Shown here: positions 47,330 through 57,022 of the stretch, in pieces
Layout of the letters: the number at the start of each line of letters is the position of its first letter
Numbering within the stretch: position 1 is the stretch's first letter
Source of the DNA: Takakia lepidozioides
Lineage: Eukaryota > Streptophyta > Takakiopsida > Takakiales > Takakiaceae
Length of the DNA stretch: 64,000 bases
Assembly: GCA_030704615.1 (NCBI GenBank)
Contig: CM060732.1
Coordinates: 4,712,001 to 4,776,000, forward strand
Reading direction: 5' to 3'
Notes under the pieces: model-generated
Seen by the model: only the letters and a program-made list of their open reading frames with translations
Database searches by the model: none
Told to the model about the DNA's origin: nothing
Program-made: the position numbers and the translations under genes

Positions 47330-47620
47330 CTATCCCAAGCAGTGTGGACATAACCAATCTCCATCAGGAACCCTCTCAAGAGGTGGTGTCAAGCATCTCA
47401 CGTGCCAACCTCTTGAGCATCGATCACACACTAGCATAGTGGTGGCACCACGAGCTTGCCCACATAGCATGCAACGCAATCCTGTAGGTACCACTGCAAG
47501 GTTGGGATCTATCCTCCCATCCACATGTGAAAGGTGACATGGCGCACAATTACGCACATGGTCCTTCCATACCATGCCATCTCGACCCTCCAGAATCAAT
47601 ACTCCTGAAGGCAACACCTT
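47330..47620 (-). pseudogene. PHD finger at the C-terminus of the retrotransposon polyprotein
   Basis: After the integrase tail (GVLILEGRDGMVWKDHVRN, CAPCHLSHVDGRIDP) comes a complete C4HC3 PHD pattern: CMLC, then MLVCDRC, GWHVRC and a terminal CPHC pair, with the usual W before the last pair (GDWLCPHC). The stop is TAG at about 47,331. PHD fingers commonly bind histone H3 tails, methylated or not. Here it occupies the position where many Ty3/gypsy integrases carry a chromodomain, so a role in choosing integration sites is a reasonable inference. It is in a different frame from the integrase core because of a shift near 47,620. Confidence 0.85.
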
Positions 47621-47639
47621 TTCCTGACCCTTAGAATCA

Positions 47640-48880
47640 CACGTCCTGCTGTGACATCCAAGGTTGTAGGCGCTGTCTGCTATAGATACACATAGTCCCC
47701 AGGGTGGAAACGCCGAACACCTGGCCGATATCCCCCTCCACGTATAGTGGCATACCTCAATGTGTCTCGGTGTTGGGCAATAGCAAGATTCTCAAAAGCC
47801 ATAGGGACTCTCTTGAACAACTCTGCCCGTTGGGCACATGCTTGTGTCCACACATCCGGATCATCAAGGTTGAGGACTATTGCAGCCACCCTGCGAATAG
47901 ATGCAGGAAAATCCAGCTCTCGGCCAAAGAGAAGGAAATATGGTGAGAAGGAGGCAAGTGATGCTTGCTTGCTGAACCTGTAGCCCATGGCTAACCAGGG
48001 TACCTGAAGATCCCAATCTCCTAGGTGTCCCTTTTGCAAGCCATACTTGCACAAACCCCTCTTCACTGTCTGAACCACTCTCTCTGCCAAGCCATCGGCC
48101 TCAGGATGATCCCGAGAAGTGGTACGGTGGTCTATCAAGGCTTTATCACACAAAGCCTGAAACTCCCCCAAGAACTCTCTTCCTTGGTACGTGAGTACCT
48201 CAGCTGGAGCACCGAATCGGCTAAGTACACGATCCAGGAATGCATACGCAGCCCCCTCACTAGCCTTGTCAGGCAATGGAACCAACTCAATCCACTTAGA
48301 GAAGTGCTCCACCATCACCAACACATAACTGTGGTGACGCATCGTTAGTGGCAAAGGCCCTACAAAGTCAAGACTCCACCTGTAGCCCAATCCCATGATG
48401 GGTAAATGATGCAACTGTGGTGTAGGGGCGTTGAATGAAGCACGAACCCTGTCACACACCATGCACCTAGCCACGAACTGTTGCACCTCTGTGTGCATAC
48501 CACGCCACCAATACTGCCCCTGCAGTAAACTATGAGTGCGTCGCACTCCAAAATGCCCCAACTCCTCATGGGCATGCCGCACTAACCGTGCACGCTGTGT
48601 TGGGTGAGGCACGATCCTCACCCGACCATCCTCCCACATTCGAAGTAGGTGTATCCCCTCCCACTTGAACCTCTTGGCTCGTTGCAGGATCCGATCCCTC
48701 TCCTTGGCAGTCACACTAGCTGCCGTGTCTCCAGTGCGGAGGTAGTCCAATACAACCGAATCCTCATGTATATCTCTAGTACCACCTGGCTCATCACTAG
48801 CCTTAGGGTCCTCAGACACTCCGTCTACAGTCATCTCTGTTGTAGGTCCAACCTGACCTCCCGATGCCAAGATACACAAA
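47640..48880 (-). pseudogene. Integrase domain of the Ty3/gypsy element
   Basis: The HHCC zinc-binding module (VRHAHEELGHFGVRRTHSLL ... CMVCDRV) is followed by the DDE core. First Asp: WSLDFVGPLPL. Second site: EVLTYQGREFLG, where the expected Asp is Tyr (D to Y, one base change). Glu: in DGLAERVVQTVK. The C-terminal part ends RRFHPGDYVYL, then TAG at about 47,679. Loss of the second catalytic Asp would abolish strand transfer even without the stops. Confidence 0.88.
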
Positions 48881-48912
48881 AAGGCAGATGCATGCTATCC
48901 TGGCACCATCTC

Positions 48913-50460
48913 CTAGTCCGTCTCACCATGCCACCGAGCTCTAGTGTCATCCTGCTTACTCGTGCATGGATTGTGATTCAATCCATTTGCATCCCTATTG
49001 ACCAAACCCGGTCGATGCACAACCTGAAAGTCATACTCTTGGAGTATAAGTGCCCACCGTGAAAGCTTCCCCGTAAGCTTGTCTGACTCCATCAACCACT
49101 TTAGTGGCTGGTGATCCGTGACAAGGGTGAAGAGACTGCCATATAGATAGCACCTGAAGTGTGCCACGGCCCACACGGCTAAGCACTCCCCCTCATATGA
49201 GCTATACTTAGACTCTGTAGCGTTGTTCGAGCGGCTAACATAAGCCACTACGAACTCTCTTCCCTCATCATCCACCTGTGTGAGCACCGCTCCAAGCCCC
49301 AACATGCTCCAATCTGTATGCACATGAAAGGGACGCCCCCTGATAGGAAGTCTCAAGATCGACGCCGAGGTCAACCTCGCCTTGAGCTCCTGAAAAGCTC
49401 GCTCTTGCTCATCTTCCCACTGCCACTCCCGGTCTACCTTGGTCAGCTTGGTTAGAGCCTTTGCAATAGCACTAAATCCCTTGACAAACCGTCTATAAGT
49501 TTGCCAACCCCATGAAAGCTCGAACTCGGCTCACATCCGTGGGACGTGGAATCTGTGCGATAGCCTCTACCTTAGTGTGCTGCACCCCCAATCCTCCAGG
49601 ATATATCATGTGGCCTAGATACTCAATCTGGTTGTGGAAGAACTTGCACTTCCCTGGATGTATTTTCAATCCGTGCATTCTCAAGCGCTCAAACACCACT
49701 TGAAGGTGTCTCTCGTGCTCCTCCACCGTAGCACTAAAGATGATGATGTCATCTATGTAGCACCGAGCAAAGTCTACCCCTGCTAGAATCCTGTCCATGA
49801 CTCTCTGGAACTCTGCAGGAGCGTTCTTAAGCCCGAATGGTAAGAATCGCCACTGATATAGGCAATCCTTCCCGTGCTCATTGATCCCCCAGAATGTCGT
49901 CTTCTGCTTGTCCGCCTCCTTGATCGGCAACTGGTGATATCTAGACCGCAAGTCCAGAGTGCTACAGACCTTGGCATGCCCAATGGCATCAAAGATCTCC
50001 TCCAGTGTGGGCATGGCATACTTATCGGACTTGGTCTGACGATTTACAGGCCGGTAGTCACCGCACATACGTTTCTCCGTCCAATTGCCATAGACATCCT
50101 TCTTGGCTAGCATTACCGTGGCTGAAGCATACTCTCCAGCAAAGAGCTCCACCAAACTAGCCTCCCAGAGATCTTGAGTCCTCATCTGAATCAAAGACCT
50201 CTCCATGTCACTGTATCTATAGGGTCTCCGAAAGATTGGCGTGTCCGTGGCCAACTCAATACGAATCTCCTGACCCTTCAGTGCTCCCAAATCCTTCAAA
50301 CTGAAGGCAAAGCAATTCCTGTAAGCCCTCAGGAACCGCCGTATACATCGTCTCTCTCCTCCAGTTACAATGGGTCCAATGTCAGGCTCCCAATTGTCCT
50401 CCGTAACTGCAACCTTAAGTCCAGCAGACTTAGAGGTAGGAGATGCGTCCCGTGGTTGCT
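48913..50460 (-). pseudogene. Reverse transcriptase and RNase H domains of the Ty3/gypsy element
   Basis: RT motifs in order: MCGDYRPVN, FLPFGLKNAPAEFQ, and the catalytic CYIDDIIIFS near 49,750 with the YxDD core intact, then IEYLGHMI. A deletion near 49,497 shifts the frame, after which RNase H reads FHVHTDWSMLGLGAV and TDHQPLKWLM. The RT itself looks catalytically intact. Stops: TAG at 50,459 upstream of RT. Confidence 0.9.
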
Positions 50461-50747
50461 ATGCCGCAACCTCATGAGCAGTACTCCCTGCCTGCTCAGT
50501 CAATGACAAGGCCTCATCCTGCCCCATCATCTCATCCTTGAGGACCTCCTCAACCCGAGAAGAATCCCCAACCTCATCCATCACAGCCGCCTTGGCTGCC
50601 AACTCCCTCTGAACCTCAAGCACCTCCCACGTGTGCCATGGATGTCTACACCCCGTGGTCTTCACCGGCTCGCCCCCACTCACTGCCTGTACTGTCTCGG
50701 TAGGCAGAGAGACCGTCAAAGGAAGTGCACTCCGCACTCTACGTTGC

Positions 50748-51700
50748 TCAGCCATAGCCAAGCTGATAATCCAGGTCATCCATCGCTTGCCCCAACACCT
50801 GACGACGTGATGCCTCAGAAAGAGAAGGCACCGCCGTGGTCCCAGTGGAAAAATCCATAGCCCGCTCTCGCTCGTCGGCATTAGGCTCCACTAACTGCTG
50901 CAGCTGAGCATCCCACATGAGGCCAGGTCCACCATCCCGGAAAGCATGGGATCCTGGGAAGCTGAGCAGTGTAGGTAGTGCTGCTCGTGGTTGACCCACC
51001 TTGTTGACCACTGCCAAAGGCGAACGGTCATCGTGTCTCACACGCTGAGACTGCCTCCCTGTGTCCAAAATGCTATCCACTGTGAGGTGTGCTGGCCGCT
51101 GCACCCCATCAAATGCACACTTGAGCAGTGCGGTGGCATCAAGTTAGTCCACCATAACCGTGGACGATGAGCCCGTGACCCCACTGCAGATGCATCTAGC
51201 AACACTGCTGACCCAAGCCACGACCGGACTTAATGCACACTGGCCATCACCCTGACCCGAGAATTGCCCATCAGTGGCACATTCTCCAAGATGTATGCTG
51301 GAGATACAGCTTGATGAAGGTGTAAATGACGCAAAACCCGCACCATCTCCCAAAACAGACCCAACCTCGAGTCTTGCAATCCATTGCCATGCCCGGCTGA
51401 TGAATGCCCTTGGCAGGGCCAACCTGCCACTACCAAATCAATGGAGCCAACCCTCTCCAAATCCTGCGCCCCCAGCAAAGAGATGTCTGCTGGCAAGGCC
51501 TGCTGATATCCACGAACTGCAGACACCGGCAACAACTCGGGGTACTGCTACACCAACTGAGCAACATGACGGAGTGAGACGCGTCGTGCGGTCTCATCCC
51601 TCTTCACATACAAGTAACGCCGTACTCGTACACCTGCCTGTAGAACAGCAGCCAACCCGGTGCTGATCCCGCCAAACAAGTCCAGAAGGCAAATGCCTTC
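50748..51700 (-). pseudogene. DNMT3-like C5 cytosine DNA methyltransferase domain inside the retrotransposon
   Basis: Motif I LLDLFGGISTGLAAVLQAG binds AdoMet. Motif IV VVAGWPCQGHSSAG has the catalytic Pro-Cys. Motif VI is AYILENVPLMG, including the ENV triad. Motif VIII-like is AHRPRLWWTNL. A C-terminal stretch has ERERAMDFSTG and RQVLGQAMDDL, as in motifs IX-X. The ENVxxMG and AHRxRxxWxN forms point to the DNMT3 type and not to DNMT1/CMT. Breaks: TAG at 51,546, TAA at about 51,230 and a shift near 51,135. The residue after motif I's second strand is Lys (YVKRDE) where an acidic residue normally contacts AdoMet. The reaction would be cytosine C5 methylation; a plausible use is methylating the element's own cDNA or new insertions. 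Confidence 0.88.
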
Positions 51701-52199
51701 ATCCGGACACTGCCACATGATCGGTGTGGTGTCCAATGGTGACATCTGAGGTGGTCCTGGTGCAATCCCCGCACTGTCCTCCTCTCCTGACGGTACAAAA
51801 GCCTCTACCCAGGCTTGTTGCACACGACAATCAGCAACCCGCTGCAAATCCTTGCTCAAACCCCACAATGGAGTGTGAGCAACCATGGCAGACAACTCCG
51901 CCATACCATATATGTCATCCTGCTCTCCTAGAGGTGACACATCCTCTGAATGAGTGTTGCCATCCAACAATTCTCTAGGCCAAGTCACTGCAGCTGTGAA
52001 TGCTGCCAGTGTTGGCATCTTGCCTCGCTGGGCAACCGCAACTCCTCCTATAAACGTCACAGGCCGGCCCTCCCCTAACTGCCATCCAGGCCTATAAGAA
52101 GCTAACTCCTCCCAAAAATCCAGGGTGAAGCCCATGGGGTACAACACTGCCCCACCAAAAAGGACATTGTACAAGACCGCGTCTGTTATAATGGCCTTG

Positions 52200-52480
52200 G
52201 CTCTCATCAATGAGCCATCTATAGGATGATCCGGCTGTAGTCGGATAGCCAACTCACGCCGTGTCATGCCCCAAGTCTGCTCTGATCCTCCCAGAGATGT
52301 CTGTATCTGGAAAGGGCACGGCTCCATATCCGCCTCCGTGAGGCCCAAGCCTGCAATAGCAGCTCTGCCCAACACCAATGGCTGAGCTCCCGAGTCCAAC
52401 AAGATTCACTGTGGCCGGTACCTCTTGCCTGCCGGTCCACTCAAACAGAAAATGTCATCCTGGTTGTCTAGCATGACAAC
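52200..52480 (-). pseudogene. Retropepsin-like protease region
   Basis: LLDSGAQPLVLGRAAIAGLG has the D-S-G-A active-site core of retroviral-type aspartic proteases. A TGA lies just upstream (about 52,410). It is in the same frame as the methyltransferase, consistent with a pol polyprotein ordered protease, methyltransferase, RT. Confidence 0.75.
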
Positions 52481-53039
52481 TCCAAGGTGTCACCATGGCA
52501 CGCTCAATGGCTGGCCTAGCTAGCAGCTCCATCAACCTAGCAGCTGCAGCTTGCCATGGCGCCGCTGTGGCAGTCTTGACCCTCACATCCGAGGATCCCT
52601 CCGGTACTACACCTCCCACTATCTCCGCAGAAGATGAAGTATCCTCCCCACTCTCACAAAGTGTGGCTGCCAGCCTGAATACCTCAGCTGGTCTTACCCC
52701 CGGCGTCGCAATCATGGTAGCTGAGAACAATGGAGCCTGACACACAGCTGTGGCCGCCCCCAGCAGCACACTAGCTGCCGTAGCCTTGGCAACACTAGGT
52801 AGTGGTGCTGCCCGTGTAGCTCTCCCCAATAGCATAGTATCCTCCGCCTCGGTAACAGTCGGGCGAGAACTAGGTGCCATGGATGGCGTCGACACTGTCT
52901 CCGCCAATGTGAATGACTGAGGAAGCCTGGCCTGACGGCTTGTCTCCCCACGCTGTGGATCCAACTCCACCTCCGCACCCCGTGGCTCAGGAACTCGTGC
53001 TGCTCCTCGAGTCACTACCGCAGCTGACTCCACTTGCAC

Positions 53040-53215
53040 TAGTGGTAGTCCTGCCCCGCACATAGTGGTAGTGGTAGTGCTGCCCGGTACTAGTGGTAGT
53101 GGTGCCCCACCCACAGTGGTAGTGGTAGTGGCACCCCTCACTAGTGGTAGTGGTGCCCCACCCATAGTGGTAGTGGTAGTGGCACCCCTCACTAGGGGTA
53201 GTACTGCCCCGCACA
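53040..53215 (-). repeat. 51-bp in-frame repeat in the gag-pol linker
   Basis: Three to four copies of a 17-residue unit (GGAPLPLVRGATTTTTV) on the minus strand. This is a minisatellite inside the coding region between gag and protease. Confidence 0.8.
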
Positions 53216-53324
53216 TGAATCCCATGCCTCCCATGTCTCCTCCCTTAGGAGCAGGAGGTGGACCATCCGGCCTTGGAGCCGGTACCACGTGAGCTGTGGC
53301 CATGGCAGCGAGCCTCTGCTCTAG

Positions 53325-54310
53325 CTACTGAAGCCGGTTGGCCATGCCTTGGTCACCACCCTGACCTCCGCGTCCTTGGCCATGTTGAGCTTGCCCTTGG
53401 CCTGCACCTCGTGCCTGGCCACCTCGTCCTCTCTGGGCTGCTCCACCTCGCCCCCGGCCACCATTGTTTCCTTGAAACTGGCCTGGGCGCAACTCAGGGT
53501 GCAAACCATAGCACTGGGCCTCTCCATGCCCGTACCTGCCACAATGCCCACACTGCACCTGTGCAGGCTGTGCCGGTGCCTCCCTCTGGGCAATCCTTCT
53601 TGACATGGGGTCCTCCACATGTCCAGCACACCACATCCGCCCGTTGTTGGCCAGCAAATGAAGGGAGAGACCCCTGCATCTGAGGTCCTCTCTGCCCTTC
53701 CCTGGGCTTCACTTGAGCCCCCTTGCTGCCCCGTGGTGCCTCCTTAGCAAATCCCACCATGACCACTCGTTCATCCACCATGTTGAGCTCTATCCGCTCT
53801 GCCAGCAAAAACACATTTGCTAAGGTGGGTTGGGCCGCTTGTAGGAGAGTTGCATCCCGCACCCTTCTCCTTAGCTCCTTGTCCAATATCCCGTACCAGA
53901 ACTGGACTGCCTGAGCCTCCGTGACCCCTTGGGTTACATTAATCAAGCGCCTCATGCGAGTGAAAGCCTCCCTCAAGCTCTCAGTAGGCTTCCGTTGGAA
54001 CTCTTGCAAGCTCCTCAACTTCTTTGTCCTCACCCCTTGGTAGTTCCTTCTCAACTCTTCGAAGAACTCCACAACAGGGTTGAAGGTAGACACCGCCACT
54101 GGTGCTGGTGCAGCAATAGCTTGGGTGGACGTTGTAGTTGCTGTACCACTAGTCTCACTACTGCTCGTGGAAGCTGTTGTTGTAGCTGCCGGTGTGGCTG
54201 CTGCCCTTGTGCCTCTAGTGCCTTTAGTGATGGAGACATAGTCGGGTGACTAGTACATCCACCACTCCACCTCCACAGGGTCCGCCAATGCCTCCTTACG
54301 TCCACTAGCC
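53325..54310 (-). pseudogene. Gag with two CCHC zinc knuckles
   Basis: ATG at 54,312 (MASGRKEALADPVEVEWW) is followed by TAG about 20 codons later. The capsid-type region is NPVVEFFEELRRNYQGVRTK, FQRKPTESLREAFTRMRRL and QFWYGILDKELRRRV. Knuckle 1 is CWTCGGPHVKKDC (53,635-53,600). After a one-base shift in a G-run near 53,590, knuckle 2 is CGHCGRYGHGEAQC. A Gly/Arg-rich tail follows, and TAG at 53,326 ends this piece (CAG expected). It would package the RNA. Confidence 0.85.
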
Positions 54311-54319
54311 ATTCCTCCG

Positions 54320-55876
54320 AATGGAACCACCTCAGGAAACCACACCGTTCACTGAAGATTTAAAAATGGAGCAAATAGAGGTACATATAGGCCCCAACAA
54401 CATTCTGTCCAAAGGAATTACCTGCAGGCTGGTCTTCCCCATAGTTAAGAATTGGGCTGAAAACCCGAAAAGATTACCTGCAGGGAAGTAATCCCCTTTG
54501 TTAAAATGCAACAGGGAGGCAATTCTGACTTTTCTGCCGGATCAGCTAGCTCAAAACCGTTGTTCTTCATAGCCCAGCCTCCCCATCTAGGTCCCACGAA
54601 ACGAGTGATTTTTTATTTTTTTATTTATTTATTTTAAAAATAAAATAAAATTTTACTCTAACTGTTCGCGGCCTTCCGTGGCTCCAACCGCCACTACTCC
54701 TCACAGCCCGCCCTAGGCGCTCGTTGGCCATGGGCTGCCCAGTGATACCCCGTGGTACCACTCCCACGAGCCTTCACGGCCCGCCATCCTCACGATCTGG
54801 TCACCGTGCCAACCCGTTGTGTCCGCACAACGACTTCCAACGGTCACGGTCAACCATCACGATCTGGGCTCATGGTATCTCGTGATACTGCCCCAACGGT
54901 CCATCACGGCCACTATTCCTTGCGTTCCCTAGAACTCCCAACGAGTTCCCATGCGTTCCCGAGCTCTCCCCGAGCTGGGGTTTGCTCCTGCATCTGCTGC
55001 CGCATTGAAACTTCCAACTCAAACAATACTTTACAAGTGCATTGATTTACACACAAGAGGGACCAGCCCCCTCTCTTCACTCATACCTCTTCATGAGCTT
55101 GGAGCTGCAGCTCCCAACAGGTTGCGATGCATCCCCTCGCAGCTCCGCCATTCGGCTGCTCCTCATCTACCCGCAGCAACTCGTTTCGGGCAGATACCTG
55201 GAGCTGATCATATCATCTCCAACCTGCAACATGCTAACTTCCCATGCGCAGCCCACATTTCAGCAGCTCCTTAACTCGGCCTGCAGCTGAAGAAGACGAG
55301 CACCAGTTCGTCCACTCGTGGCCAGCATCTCCTTTGCTTCACACTAGAAGCCCAAACTTGGTTGCCATAGCGTTGAGCTATGCAACGCCGCTCTTCAACA
55401 TGGGCTACCCGCCTCTCTATCCCATGGCAAACCTGTTCGCCTTTGCAGTCTATCCGCTTTGGATAGGCTCATGCACGGCTCCCATCACTCTAGGCTGAAC
55501 CGCTTCTCATGATCTGAAAACACAAGTGCTACAACTAACTCGAACCTGGCACTCATAGACTCGAGCTGATCTTTCTTGAGTGATAAGGAAAGGAATGATA
55601 CAAGCATACAAGCTCTCTCAAACTCACACACTCGCACATGAAAACATCACTCATATATTAAGTCGAGCCAAGTGCACCCCACGCCATGGGGAATCCACAC
55701 TACGGCGCCATAGCTAGACGCGGTGAGGCTCAACTCGAGAAAGATGAGCCCACCGCGATCTGCCGTGAAGATAACAACGCCAGGTGCCCAAACATGTATT
55801 GGCCCCTGGATTGACACTTGGGTCAATCCCAAATGTCAATAAATAAAAGCTAGCTATTTCCTAGCTAACTTCACAC
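54320..55876 (-). mobile_element. Possible 5' LTR and leader of the Ty3/gypsy element
   Basis: The minus strand begins TGTGAAGTTAGCTAGG at 55,876, a TG start, and contains a TATA-like CTTAATATATGAG about 220 bp in (55,655-55,667). This suits an LTR promoter reading into gag. The internal LTR border and tRNA primer site could not be fixed, and no second LTR is available to compare. Confidence 0.4.
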
Positions 55877-57022
55877 TAGTGGTAAAATAACTTGACATCA
55901 TCTTCGGCATCCGTCTCTCCCTCGGATGCAGTCTCCTCCTCACCAGTTCTTGGAAGTATGGCGGGCTGTTGTTCTTCTCCAGAATCCTGCTCTTCCATCG
56001 CCAGACTTTCCTCTTTGCCATCTTCTTCCTCATTTTCCTCTTCGTCTACTCTTTCCATCCTCATTCTATATCTGGCTCTATTCCTGTCCCTAGTGCTCGT
56101 GAAGTATAACGACTTCATTCTCTTCCTCCTCCGCTGGAAACAAGGGCTCCCCACACTGCCTCTAGAGCTCTCCAGTTTGACGTTTGCAACAAGGGTTGCT
56201 ATGGCATGTAACCAAAATAAAAATTTGACATTGTTAACCGTATTTGGATGCGGGTGTTATCATTGTGTGCGAACGGAATTCATCCATTTCGGCGACTTTG
56301 TATTATCCAAGAAATAAAGTGGTAGATAAAAAGTACATCCGTTGCATGTACTTGTGATATATGTCAGATGTACTTCGTCGCCTACCAATACATAGCAGCC
56401 TTCTTGCATTCTTTCAAATTTGGAAGTGCCGTAGAAATCTAATGCTAGTTCAAATTTCGAGCAGTACTTGCAGATTCGCAATAATTGTTATGCTTCACAT
56501 ATGCATCAACGTGTGTTGTACTGCCTACCCTGCGGTTTGCATTTCGCCGTCACCGTCGCAATGGGGTCATTCGGTATAAACGGTTGTGTTGGCAATGGTC
56601 ATGTGTTGCACACATTCGTGCGAGGTGTGTCCCGGAGTGTCAGTGTTTGTGCTGTGCTCTTCTGGCACAGTACAACCTCATTAGATTCGGGGCTTCCTGT
56701 TTACTGCTCTCCAGGGTTGTTGCCGTCTTTCCATAATGGATGGTTTCATGTCATGTTCAGGGTTTGTTTTTCATCCAAATACAGCACGGCTTCTTGTGGC
56801 TTCTTGTCTTTGAAAACAATTTTTCTGGTTGCTCAGTGTGGCTGTCTGCGAAGTTCGCTGCATGTCATTCCTACATCCTTTGCATGCATCGCCCGCAGTC
56901 TTTGGGTCAGTGCTACCCTTATTGACCTCAGTTTGTTTGTGGTGGATCCCCTTTCGAGAATTACGGGCTATCAGTTCGGGGATTCCGTTGTGAATCGCAA
57001 CTTTCGGTCAGTGTAGGAAAAC
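55877..57022. other. No gene firmly recognised; 5' flank of the second MULE
   Basis: A minus-strand frame (56,154-55,876) encodes a basic then strongly Glu-rich tail ending DDVKLFYH. It resembles the C-terminus of an unidentified gene cut by the LTR. The rest shows no motif. Confidence 0.35.

Larger units (their letters stand above)
47330..54310 (-). mobile_element. Ty3/gypsy retrotransposon encoding a DNA methyltransferase and a PHD finger
   Basis: Minus-strand order: gag (54,310-53,325), low-complexity linker, protease (about 52,400), C5 DNA methyltransferase (51,700-50,750), reverse transcriptase (50,460-49,490), RNase H (49,490-48,915), integrase (48,880-47,640) and PHD finger (47,620-47,330). 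The RT-RNaseH-integrase order defines Ty3/gypsy. The frame is interrupted by TAG, TAA and TGA codons and by at least four one- or two-base shifts, so this copy cannot be autonomous. The 3' LTR is missing: the palindrome array starts right after the PHD stop. Sub-domains are given as separate entries. Confidence 0.92.

Noticed and set aside
55892-56317. Ser-rich plus-strand frame
   Set aside because: It is the antisense of a Glu-rich minus-strand frame; neither is supported by a domain.
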